Positions 11,617-23,700 of a stretch of DNA of 64,000 nt are shown here, piece after piece. The notes below the pieces were generated by a model, which saw nothing but the letters and a program-made list of their open reading frames with translations, had not been told where the DNA came from and did no database searches. The translations under genes and the position numbers were made by a program. This DNA comes from Thalassia testudinum (lineage: Eukaryota; Streptophyta; Magnoliopsida; Alismatales; Hydrocharitaceae), in NCBI GenBank assembly GCA_037157565.1, contig JAZHRO010000036.1, forward strand, positions 133,432,001 through 133,496,000, in the 5' to 3' direction. Position 1 is the stretch's first letter; the number at the start of each line of letters is the position of its first letter.

Positions 11617-12800
11617 TCAGAAGGTGACTAGGATCGGCGACGTACTTCCTGAGGTTGGACACATGGAACACGTCGTGTACTCCAAAAAGCTGGGGAGGAA
11701 GGGCAAGTCGATAAGTAATGGTCCTACTTGCTTTAAGATCTCAAAGGGTCCTACAAATCTCGGTGCAAGCTTCCATTTCACCCCAAAATGTTGCAAGCCC
11801 TTCATGGGCGAAACACAGAGTAAGACGTGATCTCCAACCTCGAATTGCACTTCCCTACGCTTCCTATCAGCGTAGCTCTTTTGCCTGCTCCTGACAGTGT
11901 GGAGTTGTCTGTGAATCTGCTCTATCACCTCCTGACTCTACCGTATTAGCTTGGGGCCAACCTCCCACTTGGTCCCCACCTCGACCCAACTCAAGGGTGT
12001 GGTACACCTCCTTCCATGCAGAGCCTCATAAGGTGTCATGCCGATGCTCGAATGATAGCTGTTATTGTATGCAAACTCTTCTAGGGGAAAATTCTTCTCC
12101 CAGGAGCCTCTTCAGTCTAATACATAAGCGGGTAGGAGGTCCTCAAGTGTCTGTATGGTGCGCTCTGACTGCCCGTCGGTCTGGGGGTGGTAGGTGGTAC
12201 TGAACCTCAGACGGGTCCCTATTGCCTGCTGAAACTCTGCCCAGAATTGGGAAGTGAAATGAGTATCTCTGTCAGATACGACCTCGCGAGGGACTCCGTG
12301 CAGATGCACCACATCTCTGATGTATCGCTTTGCTAGTTGCGCTGGCCCAAAGGTGACTCAGATTGGCAGGAACCGTGCTGTCTTCGTCAACCGGTCTACT
12401 ATCACCCAAACTGCGTCATGTCTCTACTGGGTAACTAGTAGACCCACCACCAAGTCCATGGTGATGCACTCCAACTTCCACTCTAGCACAAGAAGTGGCT
12501 GTAACGGCCCCACGAGCCTCTAGTGCTCGACCTTCACCTGCTGGCATACCAAGCACTGCTTGACAAACTCAGCAATGTCCCACTTCATCCCTCTCCACCA
12601 AAAGTCACATCGCAGATCACATCACATCTTTGTATTTCTGGGATATATGGTGAATTGAGACCCGTGCACCTCAGTCAAGAGCTCTCTCAACAACTCCTCA
12701 TCTCTAGGAATGCATAGGAGTCCTCTCATGCGCAGTATCTCGTCTGAAAAGGGAAAGTCTCCTAAGTCCCCTGTCAACACCTTGTCTCACAGTGTCTGTA
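11617..12800 (-). pseudogene. Integrase of gypsy B
   Basis: The zinc-binding end is seen near 12540-12600 (VKQCLVCQQVKVEH). The catalytic core at 12112-12312 has GVPREVVSDRD (second catalytic Asp) and YHPQTDGQSERT, the conserved stretch just before the catalytic Glu. The GPF/Y module is KLAPRFVGPFEIL near 11700-11930. In-frame stops follow both the zinc-binding part and the core. In an intact element this protein inserts the cDNA into the chromosome. Confidence 0.85.
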
Positions 12801-12903
12801 AGTATGGATCGGTCATCTGTCCTGCAATGATGTGGTCTATCAGCTCTGGTCGTACCTGCCGCGTCACTGTCACTGCCCCGCAGTACCCCTGTGACTATCG
12901 GGT

Positions 12904-13269
12904 TCACCAACTACCCACCTCCTCCATGAGTCTCCAACTCTGTGCCTGCAAGCTGGCTAAGTGGGTGGGCACCTTTCGGCTCAAGGTGTCAGCCACCACA
13001 TTGGCCTTCCCTGCTGGGTGGTAGGAGATGCTCCAATCGTAGTCCTTCAGGAGCTCTAACCAACGTCTCTGTCTCAAGTTGAGCTCCTTCTGGTCAAATA
13101 GGTACCTGAGGCTCTTGTGGTCAGTGAAGATCTTGAATGTCTCACCATTCAGCGTGAAGACAACTGCTGCCAGCTCTAAGTCATGGGTAGGGTAGTTATG
13201 CTCATGGGGCTTCAGTTGTCGCAAAGCGTAAGAGCCAACGTGACCCCACTGCATGAGCACATCACCCAA
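12904..13269 (-). pseudogene. RNase H of gypsy B
   Basis: A 121-codon open stretch has [17 protein letters not shown] and the [11 protein letters not shown] motif, then [14 protein letters not shown], typical of Ty3/gypsy RNase H. It continues the reverse-transcriptase frame downstream of a stop. Confidence 0.85.
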
Positions 13270-13524
13270 CCCCTACAACGATGCGTTGGTGTAAACCACG
13301 AATCCGCCACTACTGTCTGGAATGGTAAGTACAGGGGCTGAAGTAAGTCTCTCCTTCAACTCTTGAAAGCACGCCTCTCACTTATCAATCCAGGTAAAGG
13401 GCACATCCTTCCAGGTCAGCTGAGTCATAGGACGCGTGATCTAAAAGAACCATCTGATAAACTGCCAGTAGTAGCCTGCCAGTGCCAGGAAGCTGCGTAC
13501 CTCCGTCACGGTGCATGGTCTCTC

Positions 13525-14160
13525 CTACCTAAGCACAGCCTCAACCTTGGCTGGATCCATAGCCAATTCGTCTCCCGAAATCACAAGGCCCAAGAAAGTC
13601 ACCTGTCTCAGCCAAAACTCGCACTTGCTGTACTTGTCATACAACTTACGTCGTCTCAAGGTATCTAGGACCATATGTAAATGCTGTCCATGCTGTGCCT
13701 GATCCCGTGAATAGACTAAGACGTCATCGATGAACACCACCACAAACTGGTCTAAGTATGGTCTGAAAATATTGTTCATCATGTCCATGAAAGTAGCGGG
13801 GGCGTTGATCAGTCCAAACGGCATGACCAAGAACTGGTAGTGCTTGTACTGAGTACGAAAAGTTGTCTTGAAGACATCGGTCTCCTTGATCCTCAACTGG
13901 TGGTAACTTGACCTCAAATCTATCTCAGAGAACACTGTGGCATCTCTTATCTGGTCAAAAAGGTCGTCAATACGAGGCAGTGGGTACTTGTTCTTGACGG
14001 TGACCCGATTCAGTTGTCGGTAGTCGACACAAAGTCGTAGGGTGCCATCTTATTCACAAATAACATAGGGGCTCCCCATGGGGACGCACTGGGCCTCACA
14101 AAGCCCTTCTCCAACAGGTCCTGTAACTGTGACTTGAGCTCTCGCAGCTCAAGTGGTGCC
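13525..14160 (-). pseudogene. Reverse transcriptase of gypsy B
   Basis: The domain starts near 14150 (LEKGFVRPSASPWGAP), shifts frame near 14048, and continues through [26 protein letters not shown] and the catalytic FIDD box (13723-13734), then VTFLGLVIS. The active-site box itself is preserved. The frameshift separates it from gag-protease. Confidence 0.88.
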
Positions 14161-14985
14161 ATCCTGTATGGTGCAGTAGAAATGTGGCTGCTCCTCGGTA
14201 CTAGTGAGATCTCAAACTCGATCTCATGCTCAGGCGATAGTCTTGGAAGCTCCTCTAGGAAAATGTTGGGGTACTCACAGACCACCGAGATACTCTGAAA
14301 GTTGGCCTCGGGGATAGGCTCTGCTACCACACAAGCTAAGAAGCCCTCACACCCCTGGCCCAAAAGCTTCACTGCCCGAAGTGTGGAGATGCACCTGAAT
14401 CCTCTGTTCACTGGCTGACCGTGAAACTCAAAGGAAAGCAACTCCGGTATGGAGAAGACAATCTTCCTCCCAAAACAGTCCACCAGGACGTGATAGGAAG
14501 ACTGCCAGTCCATCCCTAGGATCACGCCAAAGTCTCCCACCGGGATTACAATCATGTTGGTGGGAAGACTGTGTCCCCCTATAGCGACCTTGCAATCTGT
14601 AAAGGCCACCTCTACTACGAACAACTGCCTACCTGGCCCTCTAATCATGAACGGAACCTTTAACAGTACGCTACTCGGCCCCAAACTGATGGCAAAACTC
14701 GGGGAGACAAAAGAATGTGTGGCACCAGAATTGAAAAGAACGTAGAATAATATGTTAGAAACGGTAACCATACCTGCTACCACAGAACCTGGTGCCCTGG
14801 CGTCTCTGTGTGTTAGGGCATTGATATGCCCCTCAGCCCTAGGTGCAGACGAAGCAGCCATGCTTTGGGTCAGGCGAGCAGCAGCTGGCTGGTACCCTCC
14901 TCGTGACTGCTGTCCTCCTCCACGTGCCTGGTGACCGCGGTCGCCAACTCGGCCTCCAGTGCTTGGTGCAGGGAGCATCTGTTGT
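14160..14985 (-). pseudogene. Protease region of gypsy B, catalytic Asp lost
   Basis: The frame holds VLFNSGATHSFVS, where the aspartic-protease motif should read FDSGATHS. The catalytic codon at 14730-14732 is AAT (Asn) rather than GAT (Asp), a single G-to-A change. ILGMDW and the linker to reverse transcriptase follow. The frame is open for 322 codons, joined to the zinc knuckle upstream. Confidence 0.85.
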
Positions 14986-16150
14986 GCTCCGACCCTAGAT
15001 GGACAGTCCCTCCTGATGTGGCCCAGCTGGCCACACTGGTAGCAGAGAGGGGCACGGCCTCCCCCCTCAGTCGGTCTCTGCTGGTGGTTGGGCGGGGGTC
15101 CGATGCTGGCAGCGAGTTCCTGTCTGGGGCCACCAATGGCCGCAGAATGAGATGGCTCTCCTGCGGCCGTCGTGTGCCTCCTCTCCTGTCGGCTCTGTGA
15201 GTACTCTGGCTGGTAGGGCCTCTTCCGTCCGCCGTCAGTGTCTTACGCGGTCGGGTTGGTCTCCTCATAAGTTATGGTTGCCTCAACCACACGAGAGAAA
15301 GTGGGCAACTTCAGGGGTTTCACATACCCCCGAATCGTAGCTCGGAGCCCTTCAGTAAACCTCCATAGGCGCTCCTCCTCAATAGACGCAGTTGTTGGGG
15401 TGAAGCGTGACAGCTCCAGGAAACGCGTGCGGTACGCGCTAACTGTCATCGCCCCCTGACGGAGAGTGTGGAACTCCCGCCTCCTCTGGTCCTGCCAGGT
15501 ATGCGGAAAGTACTGCTCGCAGAAGAGATCCATGAACTAGTCCCACGTCGGCTCTCTCCCCTCTTGGTCTCTGACTGCCCTCCACCACCTATAAGCTACA
15601 CTCTCCAGCTGGTACATGGCAAAGGCCATGCGACACTCTACAGAAGGGCGTAGGGTCTCGAACACCTTCTCTATCTACTCCAGTCAATCCTCTGCCTCAG
15701 ATGGGCTCTCATACCCTTTGAAGGAGGGGAGCTTCAGCTTCCGGAACTGGCCGAAAAGCTCGTGGTGGAGCTGCAACGGGGAAACAGGTACACCTCCAGG
15801 CAAGGAGGGCTCGTGCTCAGAAGTGTTTGAGGGTGGTGGGGGTGGTGGAGGATCACCCCCCTTTAGCTCGTACGGCACTGCGATGGTTCCCCTATCCTAC
15901 GAAGGACTCTCCCTCCACGTCCTCAGGGAGGGGTGGCCGAGGAGGCTACTGGAGCTCCACCCGTATAATATCTCAGATCAGTTGGGTGAGATCCTCGGCC
16001 CGGATGCCCGGAAGGAGAGGTGGGACGATTGGTGCCTCAGGTCTGGCACGTCTGCCCCTCCAACCCTGCCCACGGCCATGTCTGCGCCCTACCTCGAGAA
16101 CTCACCGACGAGGCATCTCCTACAAGAAGATGAACGAAAAGAGCAGGAAC
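14985..16150 (-). pseudogene. Gag of gypsy B
   Basis: The N-terminal half includes FRKLKLPSFKGYESPSEAED (within 15684-15878). The capsid core is at 15243-15533 (LRQGAMTVSAYRTRFLELSR). A CCHC zinc knuckle, CYQCGQLGHIRRDC, lies near 15000-15050 in the protease frame. Stops interrupt the frame, including one just upstream of 15533. In intact elements Gag forms the particle and binds element RNA. Confidence 0.82.
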
Positions 16151-16284
16151 TGTCAATGATAGCAGATTACATAAGGGAAATAAGACTCGGAAGTGAAGAT
16201 CAAGCGATACGTTGTGATGGCTATCCTAGTTACATGCATGTGGGTGGCTATTCTTCAGACCATTTGGTTCATTTCTCGGGACGA

Positions 16285-16300
16285 CCTTGCTCTGATATCA
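16285..16300 (-). other. Primer-binding site of gypsy B (tRNA-iMet type)
   Basis: The sense strand reads TGATATCAGAGCAAGG three bases inside the 5' LTR, one mismatch from TGGTATCAGAGCAAGG, the usual initiator-Met primer site. This fixes element orientation and the LTR border. Confidence 0.88.
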
Positions 16301-16303
16301 TCT

Positions 16304-18772
16304 TGTTACGACTCGATCCAAGATTCGTATAGGACCCGAGACCTGCCCGCCTCGACTAATCCAAAGATCTAGTCGTCCAACGAGAAATAACTAAAAGTAG
16401 AAAATATTCCACAACCACAAGTACAATGTAACTAAGAAGAAAATAATAATATAGAGATAGTAAAAGAACCAAAATGGAATGTCTCATAATAGTGCAAGCC
16501 ATCACAAGTAGTACAGCAGAAAAGTAACTGAAACAGTATTACTCACTACTATAAAAAGAAACGTGTAGGAAAAGAAAATGTGAACAGCTAAGGCTGGGCT
16601 CGACTGGGCTTAGCTCCCTCTGCAGTCGGTGGTGCTGGCTGCTCAACTCCCTTATCTGAATAAGGTTATAAAATTCCAGAGTTAGCGAACGCTGAATAGA
16701 GTGGTGACTAAGCCATTTATATGCAATTAAAACAAGCAACTAATTAGGTATTAATTTTCATTTAGCTCAACCAAGTAGTTCTAATTTGTGTGCTCCTTTG
16801 TTTATCTAGTCATTTCTTGATCTGGTATGTCCCTCATGGGAACAATCTTGATTGCAGTCTTTTCCATGATGTAGGATGTACACGTGGTGCTCTCTTAGTC
16901 GGGAGAGTCCCCCGTGGTAATCCTACACCCATTCAACCTCCTTGAGGTTTCGGTCGTGACGTAGCGGTGACTATGGCATGCGCAATAAGTGAACGGATAG
17001 CTATCCCGCACTGGCACGCAGTCAGTTGTTTCCGCTAGCAAGTATGCATAAAGGTACAACACGGAATAGTACAGGGCCTTGCCCTCTCGGAACAGGGGTC
17101 TCGCCCCTCCATAGTCTGCGTACCCTCGTCTGACTATCCCGGTTTGCCCTAGTGGGCTTAACAAGAGTCGGTGTATGACGGCTAGTCCTAGCCCCGAGCC
17201 ACGTGGGGTGGTTATCTCCATCCCTACACTAAGTAACTACCTTAGTACCACGTACATGAGGGTCAAACATAAGTCGGTGTAAAGTGACTAGGCCTAACCT
17301 TGGGTCTCAACCCAAGGAGGTGGTTAGCTCCCTTCTACACTAAGGGGATGTTGCTCTCCTTGGTAATGCATACACAAGGGCCTGCTCACTTCCCGTTTAC
17401 TTACTAAGTTCTTTCCATGTACAGAAGTCCTCCTAATTCCCCTTAGGATTCATGCTTGTATTCCTTTCATTCCATTTTCTAACATTCAGATCTTACTATT
17501 CATATTACAGGTATCATTCGTATAACAAGCAGCTCGTGTTTTTCTAAAGATAGCATCACATCAATATACTAATGCATTTGCTAGCAAAATGGTTTAACAT
17601 GCATCTCAAGGAAGACAGTGTAGCTCCGTAGGTCTGGTTGCCTCCACAGGCCCTGTGTACACAACTGGTTGGAGACCTATACAATTGACCAACCACGTCA
17701 AACGAGTCCAAAACTGTATACAAGTGACATTAACTCGTAGAGTAACTCAAGCGGAAAACAACGGTACTTCATTTGCGGAAATCCGATTCCGTTTGTGCCC
17801 TAAATGGGCCAAAAAGAGGCATACTGTCTAAAATTAGACGTCTGAGACTAGGCCCAGACGTCTTAAAAGACATCAGAACTCACCCTCCTACGACTTCTTT
17901 AGATGTCCGAACCCCTCAACAATCGTTTGAGGGAAGTCCTAGACGTCGGACTCTCCCTCCGATCATTTGGAAGTACGGTCAAACGTCTGGCGATGTGCCC
18001 ATACATCCAAAAGTGCCTCGAAGGGCACACCGCTCACCTTTCCAACGCTCGACACCTGCATACGCACGCGCAGGGCCAAAATCGACTAAAAATCTCATGC
18101 GGTAAAGCCTGCATGGCTGGAAACCATGCAGAAAACGTACCTTGGCACTAAGCGTGCTTTCAAACGTTCAGCTTAAGCTCTGGACGTCCCTCTGCTACTC
18201 CAGATGTTTGATACTAGAAAATATCCAGTACGCATAACTCTCCCGAGCTGTCTCCTTAGTGAGCTCGCCTGTAGGAGTTGCAGCAGTGCCTTCAGCGGTT
18301 GCAGGAGGCCAAGGCTTCTGCCCACGAGCTCCTCCTCACATGCGTCCTCAACTCTTCCCGCACGAGCTCCTCCGAGCTCTCGCGGCTCCTTCGCGAGCTC
18401 CTCCCACGCTCTCGCTCCTTGCTCACACTCTCCTCTCCTTCTCCTCCGCATGCTATCTCTCTTCTTCCTCTCTACTCATTGCGTTGGGGGCGGGAGAGGA
18501 AGGTGGCTGTCGGCAGGGGGAAAGGAGATCGAGGTGGTGGCTGGTGGTGATGGGGAGAAAGAGGGGTTGGGTTTAAATAGAAGGTGTTTAGGGTTTCGGG
18601 TGAGGAGGTCGGAGGAGAGAGAAAATGCATGCGTGTCGCATGCGTGCGAAAAGCAAAAGCACGCACGATTTTCCCTACTTTCAGACGTCTGATCATCAAT
18701 CCAGACATCTGGACAGACGTCTGATGAAAACTCCAGACGTCTTATCCAACCCAAGAGCAACGGGTCATTTCA
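16304..18772 (-). repeat. 5' LTR of gypsy B
   Basis: Length 2469 bp. In sense it runs from TGAAATGACCCG (18772) to CGAGTCGTAACA (16304). A TATA box, CTATTTAAAC, lies at 18571-18580, about 200 bp from the LTR start, so most of the LTR would be transcribed. GACGTC words flank the TATA box on both sides. The family palindrome is degraded here near 18212-18232. Confidence 0.92.
18571..18580 (-). promoter_or_regulatory. TATA box of gypsy B 5' LTR
   Basis: Sense CTATTTAAAC about 200 bp inside the LTR, conserved in B2 near 5870. Confidence 0.6.
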
Positions 18773-18959
18773 TCTAATAGTTTGTCTAAATGTTCAATGA
18801 CCTAGGCTAGAAATCGACTCTCTATCACTTTACCTTGAGAAGTCCAGCCCATAGTCCAAACGTCATATCCAATAAGAGGATAGTTCGCTTGTCAAAACAT
18901 TATCTTCAAGAATTGTCTGATTATCGCATAAATACCTTTTCCAAACATCCATAGATATG

Positions 18960-19210
18960 TCAAGACGTCTAATAAATAGACGTTGGACCAAAATTTGAGG
19001 ATGTTAGACGCATATCTGACCGTTGGCCCCTGGAATCAATTTAGACGGCCAACTTTAGTGCCAGACGTCTTATAATGACATATCAGATGTCCACCTAGAT
19101 CTCTGTTTCAATCTAATAAGATCAGGGACTTTGACCCTTTAGAGCAGACGCCCAAACTTGACATCAAACGTCTGACCCAGATATTAGACGTCTGATAACT
19201 CTATTAGAGT
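18960..19210. repeat. AGACGTCT words inside LTR D
   Basis: Several AGACGTCT or one-base variants occur within 250 bp, outside the gypsy element because they lie beyond its target duplication. Same core word as LTR families A and B. Confidence 0.75.
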
Positions 19211-19902
19211 CACTATGACCTTGATTTTGTTGGGATTTTAGCCCGATCTCTTGAGTCTTGTTCCCAATGGCTACAAGAGACTTCCTAAGCCTTTCAAACA
19301 CTTCCTAGCGCCTATATAAATAGAGGAGCATCCTTCCTAAGCCAAGACACACCTTGAGAAACTACTTCCATACCTTTTTTGTTCAAGAAGAGAAATATCA
19401 AAGAAGAAGTGCTCTTGCTCTCAAAGCTTCCAATCAAGAGCATCATTACTCTACGCAATCACGCCTATGCAATTCCTATTAAGGGGAGATTTCTTGCCTA
19501 TAGTAGCATAGCCTTATATTTACTTTGTGGCTCTATAAGTATTTGTCTTTGCTTTTGTTTTTGGTTAGGTATTCGCTTTGCAAATTCCCATCTCTCTCAT
19601 GAGACAAAATACTCCTTGTAAAGAGGAGGGGCTTGAGGCTACGCTACCCTTGGTTGTAAAGTAGCGTGGTTATAAGAGGTTGTGTCACCCTCGTTTAAGT
19701 GACACGGTTAATGGATTTGATCGATTAGGTTGATCAGGAAATCCTAAATCGAGAGGTTTAGGTGGTGGTTTTTACCTGGATTTGGGTTTCCACCTAAAAA
19801 TCTATTGTGTTCTTATGAAATTACTTATTTGTGATTGTTGATTTATATTCCGCATAATTTGTTTATCATGCTCGATCTCACCCCCCCTTCGTCAGAACCT
19901 AC

Positions 19903-21149
19903 AGAAGTAAGGTGGTGTCGCAGTGGGATTCGATTCCCAAAGGGGGTGAGAAGATAACTGCGGGTGCTCTACTAATGGGGATGAGAAGAGGGAAATAATA
20001 TTTGTTTTTTTCTAGCTCTAGTAGAGCATCCCGGGTATGGGACTAGCTCTTAGAGCTTTGGAGAAGGTGAAAGAAGAAATGAATGGATGATGAAATGTGT
20101 AGGAGGGCTAGGCCTTTTATAGGTGTAGAAATGGGGGCAAAAGGTCTTTTTAAAGCCTTAAAATAAATGCAGGGCCTTTAGTGACGGATGTGGCTGTTGC
20201 TGAAGCCAAACATCATTGAAGGTGCACAGAGGGAGGAGCATCGAATCTTGATCGCACGGTGTAGATTGTGCGTCGTTTCGCGTGCACGTTACAGCAGGAG
20301 TATGGTCAGTAAATCTCAACTGTTGGATCACATATGCATGATCTAGATCACGCGATGTTTCTCCTTGAGATCACGCCATCACTCCGTGTACGATCGTGCG
20401 TGCAATCGCATCATATGCGCAATGCTCTCATCTAGCGCACCGGATTCTTCCATGTGGCCGCACCGCAATCAGCCGATCTCGATCATGCGATTGAATTTTG
20501 TGCGCCGACCTCTTCAGTAGATTAATTTCGCGAATGGAGGCTCGAACGCTTGCCTCTGAGTAGCGTGTGAAGGCCTTATCCACTGTGCTGTCTTCGCGGA
20601 TTGTCATGGAGACAACTTCTCATTCTTGTGCCTAGTGGTCGTTAGATGAAGATCCAACGACCTAGATTGAAGTTTGCTTGAGAGAAGAGAGGACCGGTGG
20701 CGTTGGGCGGCCTGGATGATGCTACATGGCATCCTCTGGGCCTTCCATGTTCAAATGCTTGTAGGTGGTGCTACGAATGTCGAATTGAATTGATTTTCAC
20801 GTTGTTGGGCAGTGATCGTTGATCCTAATCCATCTGTGTGGTTGGATTTGTTGTCTGAAGTTCGGATTTCATCACCTTGCCTTGTTGCCTTTGATCTTCT
20901 GTGGCTTGTAAAAAATGCTACGGATGTCAGATTTGAGTGATTTCAGAGGCATTAAACTCCAATCATCACCCAAAATCACATCCTTAGAGTCTGATCCTCA
21001 ATTAGAAGCCCATAAAAGATGTCGCCCTGTCCCCTAGCCAATAAAATGAGAAAATTAATATACAATTTATACAAATTAATCTAAGTGCATGGTGATGTAT
21101 GTTATGTAATATTTATAATGCATGATGCTTTTATTGACCTAGGAATATG
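19903..21149. other. Unassigned region between LTR D and the LINE
   Basis: No gene recognised. A short inverted repeat sits at 19962-19974 and 20019-20032 (GGGTGCTCTACTA against TAGTAGAGCATCCC). The stretch 20230-20500 has recurring GATCACGCGAT-like words. Both may be remnants of unrelated repeats. Confidence 0.5.
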
Positions 21150-23396
21150 CATAAATAGGCATTTTAGGCCAATTAGATGTGTACACATAAATAGGGAGCA
21201 AGGAAATAAAGTGGCTAACTTACGGGAGCACCTATGGCTTGTGGCACTTCAACTACAATCGGACTCGACCTCTCGACCACTTCAGACCCAAGAGGTCGAT
21301 ATAAGGAGGAAATTAAAAAGGTTGCTGTTGGACGGGGAGATGGAATGGAAACAACACAACGGGATTTCTTGGCTCAGGGAGGGAGATAAAAACATTAAAT
21401 TCTTTGCGACAGCCATGAGGAAGCGCTCGAACTATAATGCCATCACCTCTCCTATTAAGGTAGATGATTCCATTCTTGAAGAGGGCCTGCAGGTGGTTGA
21501 CGAGGTCAACTCCCACTTTACCTCCCTCTTCAATGAGGACTGGGTTGATGTCCGTGACGTTGAGGAAATTGCTTGACTCACACGACCTATTTCGGAGGAT
21601 GAAGTGAAGAAAGCTATTTGGTTAATTAACATTGATAAGGCCCCCGGTCTAGATGGTTTTAATGCTTTCTTCTTAGCTCTTGCTGGGGAATAATTCATCG
21701 GGAGGTTGTGGCAGCAGTGGGTTTTCTCTTTACTGGGGGTGGAATGCCTTGGGAATTTAGCCACTCCTTCCTTACGTTGGTTCCCAAAGCAAATTACGTG
21801 AGGTCTTTGGGAGGCCTTCATTCGATCGCATGTTGTAATTTTCTATACAAAGTTATAACAAAGATTTTGGCTTCTAGATTGGTGGATACATTGCTACGAC
21901 TTATTGAACCATACTAGGGGGCATTTATTTGTGGAAGGAGCTTGGCCAACTACTCTCTTATGGCTATGGAGTTCATGCACGAGTTTGATGTAGGGAGGAG
22001 AATGTGAGTCAAAGCTGACATCTCCAAGGCCTTTGATAAGGTGAGGAGGCCCTTTGTATATTGGCTTCTTGCGACCATGGGTTTTGATGAGACCTGGATA
22101 AGTTGGATTAGGCAATGCATTGACGCCCCATCCATTTTGCCTCTGATTAATGGAATCCCCACGAGTCTCATTCCCACTAGTCAAGGTCTGCGGCAAGGTG
22201 ATCCCCTCTCCTCGCTCCTCTTTGTCCTTGTAATGAATGTTCTTTCCCTTTTACTTAAGGTCTAAACACTAGTGGGAAGGATGCGGAGGCTGTGGATTAA
22301 AGGGGTGGACTTCCCCTCTCATTTGTTGTTTGTTGATGATGTGCTAATCTTTGCCAAAGGGGAGGCAAAATCGGTTGCAGCTATTAGGACCACCCTCCTC
22401 GCCTTTGAGGCACTTTCTAGACTCTCTCTTAGTGTGCACAAGAGTAGAGCTTATATTTCAAAAGGGGTCAGGAACAAGATGGAGATTTGCCTATGGCTAG
22501 GAATCTTGGAGGGTTGTCTCCCAACTTTTTATCTTGGCACGCTATTGTTCTCTGGCATGGGAAGAAGCACCCCCTTCTAGATGTTAGATAAAGTGCAAGA
22601 CCATGTTGGGAGATGGAGTAGCAGGATCCTATTAAGAATGGGATGTGCCCAAATATTGAGGTGGGTCATTGAGCGCATTCTTACCTTTTGACTGGAATCG
22701 ATAGTGATGCCACGTTCCATCCTAAGGAAAATCATAAATATGGAGGCAAGTTTCCTTTGAGAAAGCAAAATTCACCTCCTTAATTGGAGGAATGTTTGTC
22801 TACCTACGGTGGAGGGTGGCTTGGGCCTTAGACACTTGATGGATATGGACTTTTACTTTACTTGTAAAAGGATACAGTCCTTGGTTGACACTCGTTCTAG
22901 TGGTTTGTAGGTTATTTTGATGAGAAGGGCATATGCTGCAAATTTTCCAAATACCATTCTAGGGAGAGGCTCTAGATCATGGAATCACCTTTGGGGCTAT
23001 TTACAAACCATCAAGGAAAAATTATGGGATGGACACAATGGCCATTGGATTTGGCTAACTAGGAAGATGGATTTGTGGCACATTGTCGGGCACAAGCTCC
23101 CAATGGCAAAGGAATGTGACGTGTTCTGAGCGAAAGGACATATATCCAAATGGACGTGTTGTGCCTCCCTCGCTTCTAGGGGTAGACTTTTGATCAGGGA
23201 TTGGCTCTTATGGTGGGGGAGGCCCATTGATCTTACATGCCTGCCATGCAGCACGGAAGATGAGACGACTAACCATTTATTCTTCAATTGTACCTACTTA
23301 AAGGAGGTGTGGGATGAAACCTTAGCATGGTGTAATCTAGTTGCATGTTTGGGAGATTCTATCCAATGTGCCGTGGAAGGGAAGATGGCTGTATAG
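21150..23396 (+). mobile_element. 5'-truncated L1-type LINE, degraded
   Basis: The plus strand carries an ORF2 remnant in several frames. It shows NGISWLREGDKNIKFF (pre-RT linker), KAPGLDGFNAFF, KADISKAFDKV, SQGLRQGDPLSSLLFVLVMN, then the catalytic box as LLFVDDVLIFA (near 22325-22345, FVDD where FADD is usual). The C-terminal zinc-finger-like part follows (CLPCSTEDETTNHLFFNC near 23240-23290). Stops and frameshifts occur throughout. ORF1, the endonuclease and any poly(A) tail are absent, so both ends are truncated or decayed. Confidence 0.9.
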
Positions 23397-23700
23397 GTTT
23401 AGGTAAAATTATTATTGGAAGAATAATTTCTTTGAAAGAAAATAAATAATAATTTATACTCATATTTGTATTACTGTAAGTGCTCCAGTTAATAAAATTT
23501 TATTAATACTCTTCTTGCTCATTTGAGAGATCTTTATATGTTATTCATTGTGACCGTTCCAAGTCTAACCTCGTAAGGTGCATTATGTGCCGTTAAATTT
23601 TGAGTAAAATAATTTATTATTCAAAGAAAATTCCAAGGGGGATGGTATGTAAATAATTTAATTCGTTAATTACGGTAAAAAAAATTAATTCGCTATTTAA
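23397..23700. other. AT-rich spacer after the LINE
   Basis: No feature recognised. Confidence 0.5.

Larger units (their letters stand above)
1380..18777 (-). mobile_element. Ty3/gypsy chromovirus B (Tekay/Del-like), complete but degraded, nested
   Basis: The element lies on the minus strand. Its 5' LTR is 16304-18772, internal part 11295-16303, and 3' LTR 1385-11294, the last interrupted by A1 and B2. Both outer ends carry the same 5-bp duplication TCTAA (1380-1384 and 18773-18777), which proves one insertion event. LTR ends read TGAAATGACC...TCGTAACA in sense. An initiator-Met-type primer site adjoins the 5' LTR. Gag, zinc knuckle, protease, reverse transcriptase, RNase H, integrase and a C-terminal chromodomain appear in that order, which with the long LTRs fits the Tekay/Del clade. 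Frameshifts and stops make it non-functional. In a stretch of about 142 aligned bases of the two LTRs (10245-10386 against 17745-17886) I count about 16 differences, mostly transitions, so the insertion is old. Confidence 0.92.
929..19902 (+). mobile_element. Probable solo LTR D (SIRE/Maximus-like copia), split by gypsy B
   Basis: Two pieces, 929-1384 and 18773-19902, become contiguous (about 1.6 kb) once the gypsy element and its TCTAA duplication are removed. The left piece starts TGTTAGTGCAAGGGCACC and runs into a TTTTGATGATAACAAAAC stretch that I associate with SIRE/Maximus LTR starts. The right piece has a TATA box (CTATATAAATAG near 19312) and ends in a C-rich tract followed by CCTACA. 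No primer-binding site follows, so it looks like a solo LTR. The flanking 5-mers (AAAGC and GAAGT) match at only three of five positions, so the outer borders and family are inference. The right piece contains many AGACGTCT-type words. Confidence 0.5.

Noticed and set aside
15616..16332. 238-codon plus-strand frame opposite gag
   Set aside because: Antisense shadow of the gag region of gypsy B.
19962..20032. Small hairpin as a complete MITE
   Set aside because: Arms of about 13 bp without target duplication or a second copy in the window; too little support.
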